Of a stretch of DNA of 18,368 bases, positions 1-6,341 are shown in pieces (position 1 is the first letter of the stretch; each line of letters starts with the position of its first letter). The translations under genes were made by a program, and so were the position numbers. Source of the DNA: Christensenella sp. UBA1750 (lineage in GTDB: Bacteria; Bacillota; Clostridia; Christensenellales; UBA1750); contig DCHO01000078.1 of the NCBI GenBank assembly GCA_002315655.1, positions 1,568 to 19,935 on the forward strand. The letters run 5' to 3'. Below the pieces are notes generated by a model. The model had not been told where the DNA came from. It made no database searches and was given only the letters and a program-made list of their open reading frames with translations.

Positions 1-580
1 CATAAATGATATAGGCTCCGCACAGCATCCATGTCACATTGACCCGCCCATTCGCTAGCCCGAACAACGCACCCAACAGCACAAGGAGCAAGCCGAATCC
101 CAAGCCGAAAATGGTCAGCAAACGTGCAATCAAGCGTTCCCCGCGCTTGCCTTCCGTGATGCGTGATACGATCCGGCTGCCGTCCAGCGGAAAAATAGGC
201 AACAGATTGAACATGGCAAGGCTGCCGTTGAGCAGCATCAGGCTGTCCAGAAATCCTGCATTTTTCGGGAAAATGTGCGCCAGAAAACCACAGAGAGACG
301 CCAGCAGAACGCTCACCAGCGGCCCCGCCAGCGCGACCTCGGTTTCCTCCCACGGCGACAGGTCATATAGCCCTTGAATTTCCGCTACCCCGCCGAAGGG
401 GCAAATGTTCACCCGCTCCGTACGCGCCCCGAACCGCCGCGCCATAAGGATATACCCGCCTTCATGCGCAAGCACGCACAGCAGCCCCACACCCAGCATC
501 AGTCCTTCATTCAGCAAAATACCGACACCCAACAGTGCAAGCAGCCACGGCGACAAGCGGATTTTCCCTATTTGAGCCAT
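1..580 (-). CDS. spoIVFB: SpoIVFB-like M50 site-2 protease, 3' end missing
   Basis: Membrane metalloprotease homologue of the SpoIVFB/site-2-protease family, which cleaves pro-sigma-K inside the mother cell of sporulating Firmicutes. The frame starts at ATG 580 and stays open to the window edge (193 codons seen). Hydrophobic segments cover about residues 10-45, 85-105 and 115-132. Family landmarks are visible: PFGGVAE at 61-67, AGPL at 85-88, and N125 with PLDG at 131-134, where D133 is the third zinc ligand. The zinc motif is H39-E40-G-G-Y43, so the second histidine of HExxH is tyrosine. From memory, B. subtilis SpoIVFB uses H43, E44, H47 and D137; all four positions line up with a constant offset of 4, so the alignment is secure. 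It overlaps the SpoIVFA-like gene by 13 bp, matching the spoIVFA-spoIVFB operon. Family is confident; proteolytic activity is doubtful. Confidence 0.85.
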   Translation of the reverse strand, partial: MAQIGKIRLSPWLLALLGVGILLNEGLMLGVGLLCVLAHEGGYILMARRFGARTERVNICPFGGVAEIQGLYDLSPWEETEVALAGPLVSVLLASLCGFLAHIFPKNAGFLDSLMLLNGSLAMFNLLPIFPLDGSRIVSRITEGKRGERLIARLLTIFGLGFGLLLVLLGALFGLANGRVNVTWMLCGAYIIY

Positions 581-1170
581 TCTTTCGCCCCAACCTCCTC
601 GCCGTTGCGCGTCACTAAAACGTGAATCTGCTTGGCCTTCCCCACATCCAGCGCAATGCCGATGGCTTGCCCGGCCTCCACGATCTCCTCCGGCGCAACC
701 TTGACACCGGTAAGCGGCGCATAGGCGACCTTTACCCCGTTTCCGTAGTCGATGACAAGCGCAAAGCCGTTTTCTACCTTTGTGACCGCTTCCACTTTGC
801 CGCTGTTTCCGGCCAGCACCTCCCCCTTGCCCTCAAACACCGCGCCGGTATTTCCGTCATTGAGCAAGATTCCGTCTGCAAAAGGCGGAGACAGCTTGAT
901 TTCCCCTGTGTTTTCCTGCCACACGCTCTGCACCGCCTCGGGCAGCATTTGGGACACCAGCGACAGTTTCCCGATGTCCTCCTCATCTGGTACGACCTGT
1001 GCTGTGGACACCGTCCGAACCTTGTTAAGCATCCCCTGCACCTTCTCATTCGGCACGCATTTCAGCCCAAAGAGCACCGCAAGCATCCCGACACAGACAA
1101 GCACCCGCAGTTTCCCGTTTCTCGGATAGGGAATTTCTTCCTTCTCTCCATATCGCACATAGTTCCGCAC
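568..1170 (-). CDS. spoIVFA: SpoIVFA-like membrane protein with M23 (LytM) fold
   Basis: 200 residues if started at GTG 1170. It has a short basic/acidic N-terminus, one transmembrane helix at about residues 22-41, a linker, and a C-terminal domain with the glycine-rich beta pattern of M23/LytM domains (IDYGNGVKVAYAPL, then a lipoyl-like VEAGQAIG). The final strand carries a single His (QIHVLV, H183) where active M23 enzymes have HxH, and no upstream HxxxD is visible, so it is probably a non-catalytic scaffold. SpoIVFA is known to hold and inhibit SpoIVFB. The SpoIVFB-like gene directly downstream, overlapping by 13 bp, supports this role. The frame is open back to an ATG at 1263, but that extension reads through the rodA terminator and the end of rodA, so I reject it. 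GTG 1170 or GTG 1158 is likelier; neither has a good free Shine-Dalgarno sequence. Start uncertain, family likely. Confidence 0.75.
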   Translation of the reverse strand: MRNYVRYGEKEEIPYPRNGKLRVLVCVGMLAVLFGLKCVPNEKVQGMLNKVRTVSTAQVVPDEEDIGKLSLVSQMLPEAVQSVWQENTGEIKLSPPFADGILLNDGNTGAVFEGKGEVLAGNSGKVEAVTKVENGFALVIDYGNGVKVAYAPLTGVKVAPEEIVEAGQAIGIALDVGKAKQIHVLVTRNGEEVGAKEWLK

Positions 1171-1212
1171 AAAAAAACACCCCCACACGCTTTGTATCAG
1201 CGTATGAGGGTG
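1171..1212 (-). terminator. Rho-independent terminator of rodA
   Basis: On the minus strand a 13-bp stem (1200-1212 pairing with 1178-1190, complete if two G-U pairs are allowed) has a 9-nt loop and is followed directly by seven T (1177-1171). It begins 7 bp after the rodA stop codon. Its T-run abuts the proposed GTG start of the SpoIVFA-like gene. Confidence 0.9.
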
Positions 1213-1219
1213 GATTTCG

Positions 1220-2398
1220 TTAAAGAACCGTTTTTGCGTTGTTCTTGCAGACATTGAGCACAAGCCCTATGGCTGCGAGGTTCGCCAGCATATTGGAACC
1301 GCCGTAAGAAAGGAACGGCAGCGGGATGCCGGTGACGGGCATAAGGCCGATGGTCATGCCGATGTTCTCAAACACATGGAAAAGGAACATGGATGCCACA
1401 CCCGCGATGATGAGTGCGCCGAAGCGATCCTGCGTTTTATAGGACAGATGGAACAGGCGCAGGATCAGCAGCAGATACAGCGCGACAATGACGATGCAGC
1501 CGATGTAGCCCACCGATTCCGCCGTGACGGAGAAAATGAAGTCAGTGTGCTTTTCCGGCACGAAGTCGAGCTGGGAAATCGCGCCCTCCTGAAACAGCCC
1601 CTTGCCGGAGATCTGCCCGGAGCCGACGGCGATCTTGGAATACTTGACCTGATAGCCTGCCGCCGAGGTGTCGCGGGAAGGGTCTAAAAAGGTGAGAACG
1701 CGCTCTTTGCGGAAATCCGACAGAAACGGCCACGCGGCAAAGCACCCGACGACGCCCGCCGCTCCGCAGCCCAAGATGAGCTTCCAGCCCAGTCCCGCCA
1801 CGAACATCATACCGATGAAGATAGCGAGGAACACCATGGCGGTGCCGTAGTCGTCCTGCACCACGACAAGTGCCGTGGGAATGGCAAAGTGCACAAGCAA
1901 GGGCAAGAAATCTTTCACCTTTGTGATGGGGGCTTCCTTGTGGGAGGTGTGCCATGCAAGGGTCAAAATGATGGCGACCTTGCAGGGCTCTGAGGGCTGG
2001 AAGGAACGGTTGCCGTTCATCCAGGAGAACCACGCCTTAACGCCGCCGCGCCCGGCTTCCTGCAAAAGAACAAGCCCCAGCATCCCCAGCACCGCAATGT
2101 AAGCATACAGCGCAAGCTGCCCATAGATACGGTAATCGAATAACTGAATGAGGAACACCGCCACAAGCCCTGCCGTGACCCACGCAAGCTGCCAGTAAAA
2201 GGAGTTGGAGGTCAGGCGCGAAAGCACCGAAAAGATGCCCTTGCCGGAAGCCGTGGCGTAGGGGTCAATGGTTGCATTGGCCACGGCTACAAGCCCAATG
2301 ACAATGAGGCAAACCACAATGAGGATCAACGGGAGATCATAGTGCCCCGAGGATTTGCTTCGCAGATACATTCTCCTGCGCTTGCCGATGAGACCCAT
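1220..2398 (-). CDS. rodA: Rod-shape peptidoglycan glycosyltransferase RodA
   Basis: 392-residue polytopic SEDS-family protein that polymerises lipid II into glycan strands with a class B PBP during cell elongation. About ten hydrophobic segments are visible. Family signatures in order: QPSEPCK near 134-140; a large extracellular loop ending QLDFVPEKHTDF (276-287), whose HTDF aspartate (D286) is, from family knowledge, the catalytic one; and PLPFLSYGGS near the C-terminus. Start ATG 2398 is preceded by a GGGGGAGAG Shine-Dalgarno. The QLDFVPE loop and the neighbouring spoIVFA/B genes favour RodA over FtsW or SpoVE. The upstream gap to fucU is 49 bp with no terminator or clear promoter, so rodA may be read from the sugar operon. 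A strong terminator follows immediately. Confidence 0.93.
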   Translation of the reverse strand: MGLIGKRRRMYLRSKSSGHYDLPLILIVVCLIVIGLVAVANATIDPYATASGKGIFSVLSRLTSNSFYWQLAWVTAGLVAVFLIQLFDYRIYGQLALYAYIAVLGMLGLVLLQEAGRGGVKAWFSWMNGNRSFQPSEPCKVAIILTLAWHTSHKEAPITKVKDFLPLLVHFAIPTALVVVQDDYGTAMVFLAIFIGMMFVAGLGWKLILGCGAAGVVGCFAAWPFLSDFRKERVLTFLDPSRDTSAAGYQVKYSKIAVGSGQISGKGLFQEGAISQLDFVPEKHTDFIFSVTAESVGYIGCIVIVALYLLLILRLFHLSYKTQDRFGALIIAGVASMFLFHVFENIGMTIGLMPVTGIPLPFLSYGGSNMLANLAAIGLVLNVCKNNAKTVL

Positions 2399-2447
2399 GG
2401 CACTCTCCCCCTTTCTCCCCTAATGAACGATGAAGTCTCCCAATTTG

Positions 2448-2888
2448 TTACAGCACAACGCCCTTGGTCAGCAGCAGATTGCCGTAAATGCGCTCCTCGC
2501 CGGTCATGATGACGGCGTAAGCGTTCTTTGCCTTCTCATAGAACGCAAAGCGCTCAATTTTGCCAAGCTCCAAATCGGGATACAGGGGGTTCAGTGCCGC
2601 TTTGAAGTCCGCATAGGCGGCAGGCTCGGGCAGACCCTTGGCCTTGTCGGAATCGGTCATTTCCATGACCTGCGCAGGGAATTCGGAATACGCCACATCC
2701 AACGGGAAAACGGGCGCAATGGCCTTGAGTACCGCAGTCGCGTCAATGCCGGGCATATGGATCACGCGCTTGCCCATGGTTTCACCGGGGAAATTGCCAT
2801 CCGCAATCACGATGGTGTCGCCGTGTCCCATGTCGCAGAGGATTTTGAGAAGGTCGCCGGTCAGCAGTTTGGACATATTGGTAAGCAT
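2448..2888 (-). CDS. fucU: FucU/RbsD-family sugar mutarotase
   Basis: 146 residues, the usual length for L-fucose mutarotase, which interconverts alpha and beta anomers of free sugars as a cytoplasmic decamer. The match to E. coli FucU from memory is strong along the whole chain: MGHGD at 20-24 with catalytic H22, an IAD element at 28-30, FAFYEKA, ITGEE-type turn and YGN...TKGV at the C-terminus. FAFYE and the C-terminal signature favour FucU over RbsD (ribose pyranase). The start ATG 2888 has AAAGGAG 9 nt upstream. It is the last sugar gene of the operon, 27 bp after the SDR gene. A dehydrogenase next to a mutarotase suggests oxidation of a free aldose such as L-fucose or L-arabinose, but no lactonase or dehydratase is in view. 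Family is certain; substrate is inferred. Confidence 0.88.
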   Translation of the reverse strand: MLTNMSKLLTGDLLKILCDMGHGDTIVIADGNFPGETMGKRVIHMPGIDATAVLKAIAPVFPLDVAYSEFPAQVMEMTDSDKAKGLPEPAAYADFKAALNPLYPDLELGKIERFAFYEKAKNAYAVIMTGEERIYGNLLLTKGVVL

Positions 2889-2915
2889 ACAAAATATCTC
2901 CTTTATTTGAGTTTT

Positions 2916-3722
2916 TTATCCGCGTTTCACGGTGGTGCCGCCGTCCACGGGCAGCGACGCACCCGTGACGAACTTGGCTTCATCGGAGGCTAAGAACAGG
3001 GCAGCATTGGCGGTGTCCCATGCCGTTCCCTGCCCACCGCGCAGAGGCACGGCCTGATCGCGGTTCGCAATGACCTCTTCGCGGGACTGATGGTTCTTTT
3101 CCTGATTGAAGCAAACCGCCATGTTGGTCTGCACCATCCCCAAGATGATGGTGTTGACCCGAATGCCGTCCTTTGCCAGCATCCCGGCAAAAAGCTCGCC
3201 CATGTGGGTCATGCCGGCCTTGGTGACGTTATACATATTGGCGTTGCTTCCGACCATCGCGCCTGCAATGGAGGACACCAGCACAACAGAGCCGCCGTGC
3301 TCCATCATATACGGCACTGTGTTGCGCACGGCATAGAGGGTGGTTTTTTCGTTGGTGGCAATCATCGCATCAATGGTTGCGTTGTCCACGGTGAGCAAAC
3401 TTTTGTCGCTCTGCATCATAATGCCGATGTTCTGCACCAGAATGTCGATTTTGCCCATTTTTTCCGCCGCAACGGACAGGGCTTTTTGCACTGCGCTTTC
3501 GTCCGTTGCATCCACTTCATACGCAAACGCCACGGCTTCCGGGTTCTTTTCCCGAATCATGCTGATGGTTTCCTCTGCGCGTTTCAAATGCCGCGCCGTG
3601 ACAAAAACCGCCGCGCCTTCCTCCGCAAAACGCAGGGCAATGGCTCTGCCGTTGCCGATGTCCACACCCGGGGTCTGCCCGCCGCCGAAAATGACGGCGC
3701 ATTTGCCTGATAATCTACCCAT
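2916..3722 (-). CDS. Short-chain dehydrogenase/reductase (SDR), sugar-type
   Basis: 268-residue NAD(P)-dependent Rossmann enzyme of the classical SDR family. The nucleotide-binding loop is long (GGGQTPGVDIGNGRA, 13-27) instead of compact TGxxxGxG. D71 follows beta-3, the usual NNAG is replaced by QNIG (97-100), and structural N124 is present. The catalytic set is intact: S150/S151, Y164 and K168 (YNVTK). The C-terminus ends in the common FVTGASLPVDGG pattern. It starts 6 bp after galE and is followed by the mutarotase, so a cytoplasmic aldose or polyol dehydrogenase acting on the sugar handled by its neighbours is plausible. The Shine-Dalgarno is weak (TAGG 5 nt before ATG, inside the galE stop region), consistent with translational coupling. 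SDR family is sure; substrate is not. Confidence 0.88.
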   Translation of the reverse strand: MGRLSGKCAVIFGGGQTPGVDIGNGRAIALRFAEEGAAVFVTARHLKRAEETISMIREKNPEAVAFAYEVDATDESAVQKALSVAAEKMGKIDILVQNIGIMMQSDKSLLTVDNATIDAMIATNEKTTLYAVRNTVPYMMEHGGSVVLVSSIAGAMVGSNANMYNVTKAGMTHMGELFAGMLAKDGIRVNTIILGMVQTNMAVCFNQEKNHQSREEVIANRDQAVPLRGGQGTAWDTANAALFLASDEAKFVTGASLPVDGGTTVKRG

Positions 3723-3728
3723 ATTTAC

Positions 3729-4745
3729 CTACTTTCTGTATCCGTCAGGGTTCATGGACTGCCACTTCCACGAATCGCGGCACATATCTATAATGTTTTT
3801 TTCGGCCTTCCAACCAAGCTCTTTTTCCGCCTTTGCGGGGTTGCAGTAAGAGGTGGCAATGTCGCCGGGTCTGCGGGCAACGATCTCGTAGGGCAGCTTA
3901 TGTCCCACGGCCTTTTCGTAGGCGTGCAGCACCTCGAGGACGGAAGAACCGTTGCCGGTACCGAGGTTATAGATGTTGAGTCCGCAGCCGGGCTGCAGCT
4001 TTTTGAGCGCGGCAACGTGTCCCTTGGCCAGATCGACCACATGGATGTAGTCGCGCACGCCGGTTCCGTCCGGGGTGTCGTAGTCGTTCCCGGTTACTCT
4101 GAGTTTTTCCAGTCTGCCGCAGGCCACCTGCGCAATGTAGGGCACCAGATTGTTGGGGATTCCCTTGGGGTCTTCGCCGATGAGGCCGCTCTCATGCGCA
4201 CCGATGGGGTTGAAGTAGCGCAGAAGCACCACATTCCATTCGGGATCGGAGATGCACACGTCCATGAGCACCTGCTCCAGCATGGACTTGGTCTGACCGT
4301 AGGGGTTGGTGCACTGACCCTTGGAGCATTCCTCCGTGATGGGCACAAAAGCGGGGTCGCCGTAGACCGTGGCGGAGGACGAGAAAATGAGGTTTTTACA
4401 GTGGTTCTCGCGCATGACCTCGCACAGGGTAATCATGCCGAACAGGTTGTTGTGGTAGTATTCCAGCGGCTTGGAAACGGATTCGCCCACCGCCTTAAAG
4501 CCGGCAAAGTTGATGACCGCATCGGGCTGCTCCGCCTTGAAGATGGCGTCCATCGCCGCCTTGTCCTGCACGTCCTGTTCATAGAACCTGATGGCAGTCC
4601 CGGTGATCTTTTCCACCCGGCGCAGGGATTCCTCGGAGGAATTGGACAGATTATCCACCACAACGGGGGTGTGTCCCGCCGCAAGCAGCTCCACACAGGT
4701 ATGACTTCCGATGTATCCGGCACCACCGGCAACTAAAATCTTCAT
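3729..4745 (-). CDS. galE: UDP-glucose 4-epimerase GalE
   Basis: 338 residues, same size as E. coli GalE. It interconverts UDP-galactose and UDP-glucose with tightly bound NAD, linking galactose use with synthesis of galactose-containing envelope polysaccharides. The NAD loop is GGAGYIG at 7-13; catalytic residues fall at the E. coli numbers: S124, Y149 and K153 (YGQTK). Further signatures are SATVYG, NPIGAH and GTGVRDYIHV. Start ATG 4745 has AAGGAG about 11 nt upstream. It lies 6 bp after the phosphatase gene and 6 bp before the SDR gene, so co-transcription is nearly certain. No galK or galT is in the window, so a Leloir role cannot be shown here. Confidence 0.96.
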   Translation of the reverse strand: MKILVAGGAGYIGSHTCVELLAAGHTPVVVDNLSNSSEESLRRVEKITGTAIRFYEQDVQDKAAMDAIFKAEQPDAVINFAGFKAVGESVSKPLEYYHNNLFGMITLCEVMRENHCKNLIFSSSATVYGDPAFVPITEECSKGQCTNPYGQTKSMLEQVLMDVCISDPEWNVVLLRYFNPIGAHESGLIGEDPKGIPNNLVPYIAQVACGRLEKLRVTGNDYDTPDGTGVRDYIHVVDLAKGHVAALKKLQPGCGLNIYNLGTGNGSSVLEVLHAYEKAVGHKLPYEIVARRPGDIATSYCNPAKAEKELGWKAEKNIIDMCRDSWKWQSMNPDGYRK

Positions 4746-4751
4746 GGGTCT

Positions 4752-5564
4752 TTACACTCCTTCTGATGATTTGAGAGATTGAATCATAGAAAGCAGCTCG
4801 TCTGCCGCCTCTTTGCTCCCCGCGACCACGCCGCAGGGCTGTTGCAGCGATAAGGGGCTGCCGTCCGGCTGGACGATCACGCCGCCCGCTTCCGTAATAA
4901 TCAGGGACGCAGCCGCGTAATCGTAAGGACTTAATTTGAACTCCACATAAACCGCATTAGCGTTCACGGCGACCCGACATAAATCCAACGCCGCCGAGCC
5001 GCCTTCCCGAATGCCGGGCGCGGTTTCATACAGCCTGCGCACCATGGAAAAGAACAGGTTCGCATCCGTTTCATTATACCTTGCAATGCCGAAGGCCGCA
5101 ATGCCGTCTTTGATGCCGCGAGGTAAAACCTCTACACGTTTTCCGTTAAGATACGCGCCTTTACCCTTTTCCGCCCGGTAAAAGTCGTCCGTAAAGGGAT
5201 TATAGACCGCGCCCAGCACCATTTCCCCGTCCTTGGCCAGCCCTACGGAAATGCAGGAATGATGGTAGCCATACAGGAGGTTCGTGGTGCCGTCGATGGG
5301 GTCAATGATGAAGGTGTAGCCCTTTTCCGCCACCTTTCCAGTGTTGCCCTCCGTGTCCTCCTCGCCGTAAAAGGTTGCTTCGGGCAGCACTTCTTTCAGG
5401 CGGGAAAACAACATTTTCTGCACCGCAAAATCGCAATCCGTCACATAATTACCCTCTCCGGGCTTTGCGTAGACCGCGTTCTTCTCTTGCATAAAATCCA
5501 GCAGTGCTTTCCCAGTCTCCCGGACGATGGCATAAATACTGTCCTTATTGATATAATCCATCAT
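4752..5564 (-). CDS. Inositol-monophosphatase-family sugar phosphatase
   Basis: 270 residues from ATG 5564. Mg-dependent phosphatase of the IMPase/FBPase/CysQ superfamily. Motifs: GEED (67-70), DPIDGTTN (88-95, metal ligands D88 and D91), and a late YDYAAAS that supplies the third aspartate in place of the usual WDxAAG. Substrate may be inositol phosphate, fructose bisphosphate, PAP or NADP; the motifs do not decide. Start choice: ATG 5564 forms a 4-bp ATGA overlap with the stop of the LoaP-like gene and has AGGA 6 nt upstream; ATG 5561 is equally usable. The frame continues upstream to 5639, but that part lies inside the LoaP-like coding region and is rejected. Next gene is galE, 6 bp on, suggesting nucleotide-sugar or sugar-phosphate metabolism. 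Confidence 0.88.
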   Translation of the reverse strand: MMDYINKDSIYAIVRETGKALLDFMQEKNAVYAKPGEGNYVTDCDFAVQKMLFSRLKEVLPEATFYGEEDTEGNTGKVAEKGYTFIIDPIDGTTNLLYGYHHSCISVGLAKDGEMVLGAVYNPFTDDFYRAEKGKGAYLNGKRVEVLPRGIKDGIAAFGIARYNETDANLFFSMVRRLYETAPGIREGGSAALDLCRVAVNANAVYVEFKLSPYDYAAASLIITEAGGVIVQPDGSPLSLQQPCGVVAGSKEAADELLSMIQSLKSSEGV

Positions 5565-6109
5565 TGTTCTTCCTTTTGCTCGTCGTGCATCAGCTTGTCC
5601 AAATCGGCGTTGTCCTGCAAATATTCGATGGCGCACCACATGGAGGAAAGCACGCTGTTTTCCCCACCGATGGCGATCTGTACCTGTGACCTTGATTTGT
5701 TCACTTTGATTACCTTTGCGTCCATGTCACACAGCGGTCCGGACACAAAGCGAATCTTTGTACCTTCCTTGACGACCTTTGTGACCTCGATGGTACCTTC
5801 GTGCCGCTTCACCCAGTTCGCAAATTCCAAGTCCTGACCGTATAACGCCTTTGTACCGTCACCGTAGGTCAGCAGGCGATACACATGGTCGATGTGGTGC
5901 ACTTCATTCCACGTTGGCTCCTTCTCGCCTTCAAAAAAGACATAGCCGGGGATCAGCCGGGTTTTCACAAGGCGTGTGCCGCTGCCCGAAGGGCGGAATT
6001 TTTCCACCATCGGGGCAAAAGCCGCATAGCCCATGCGTTCCAGCTGCCGCACAAAGTAGCCCTCGCTTCCCGTCTGCCCATACAGACAAAAAACCTGCTT
6101 TTCCTCCAT
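5561..6109 (-). CDS. loaP: LoaP-like NusG paralogue (transcription antiterminator)
   Basis: 182 residues. The N-terminal NGN domain (about 1-110) begins with the CLYGQTGSE strand and contains RLIPGYVFFEGE, the NusG-type beta hairpin; the C-terminal KOW domain (about 115-170) has GTKIRFVSGPL and IKVNKSRSQVQIAI. Small size, divergent sequence and position in a metabolic operon argue for a specialised NusG paralogue of the LoaP type, not housekeeping NusG, which normally sits with secE and rplK. LoaP proteins bind RNA polymerase and a leader RNA hairpin and suppress termination in their own long operons. Here it is followed, with a 4-bp overlap, by phosphatase, galE, SDR and fucU, which would be its natural targets. 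AAGGAG lies 8 nt before ATG 6109. Its 5' leader is the hairpin array at 6135-6341. NusG family is sure; LoaP subgroup is likely. Confidence 0.82.
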   Translation of the reverse strand: MEEKQVFCLYGQTGSEGYFVRQLERMGYAAFAPMVEKFRPSGSGTRLVKTRLIPGYVFFEGEKEPTWNEVHHIDHVYRLLTYGDGTKALYGQDLEFANWVKRHEGTIEVTKVVKEGTKIRFVSGPLCDMDAKVIKVNKSRSQVQIAIGGENSVLSSMWCAIEYLQDNADLDKLMHDEQKEEQ

Positions 6110-6134
6110 AGAGGCTGCTCCTTGCTATTTTTTA

Positions 6135-6341
6135 GTGAAATATCCTGCGGATGTGAAATATTACCGGAGGCAATGTGAAATGTTCCTTATGGAACGTGAA
6201 ATCGGACGCCGGAGCATCCGTTGAAAAGCGTTGCACGGTTTCCTTCTTCTCACGCGCCGCAGCGCATTTCACTTTGGACGCAGTCCGACTTTCACACGGC
6301 AAAAGCCGTATTTCACAAATCCCGTATGGGATTTATTTCAC
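6135..6341. repeat. Array of eight small hairpins with inverted GTGAAAT/ATTTCAC linkers
   Basis: Seven-base linkers alternate with short palindromes. On the plus strand GTGAAAT stands at 6135, 6153, 6175 and 6196, with degenerate TTGAAAA at 6221; the reverse form ATTTCAC stands at 6266, 6310 and 6335, with CTTTCAC at 6289. Between them are hairpins at 6142-6152, 6160-6174, 6182-6195, 6203-6220, a long central one at 6228-6265 (GCGTTGC/GCAGCGC), 6274-6288, 6296-6309 and 6317-6334 (7-bp stem, GTAT loop). Stem sequences all differ while linkers are conserved. Linker orientation flips at the centre, so the whole 207 bp is a large imperfect palindrome able to form a multibranched structure. It lies between the isomerase and loaP-like genes and overlaps the isomerase stop codon. 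Similar linker-hairpin mosaics occur, as I recall without verification, between genes of other gut clostridia. Confidence 0.88.

Noticed and set aside
622..1257. Plus-strand open frame of 211 codons opposite the SpoIVFA-like gene
   Set aside because: It is antisense to a gene with clear family match and operon context; no ribosome-binding site and a low-complexity Arg/His/Pro-rich product typical of shadow frames.
1171..1263. N-terminal extension of the SpoIVFA-like protein to ATG 1263
   Set aside because: It would translate through the rodA terminator and 44 bp of rodA, with no ribosome-binding site.
3900..4736. Plus-strand open frame of 278 codons opposite galE
   Set aside because: galE is unmistakable on the minus strand with all catalytic residues; the antisense frame has no recognisable motif.
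5565..5639. Upstream extension of the IMPase-family protein
   Set aside because: It lies in the LoaP-like coding region in another frame; ATG 5564 gives the classic ATGA overlap and the family's normal N-terminus.
6135..6341. CRISPR array
   Set aside because: The conserved unit is only 7 nt, spacers are self-complementary and 11-18 nt, orientation flips at the centre and no cas gene is present.
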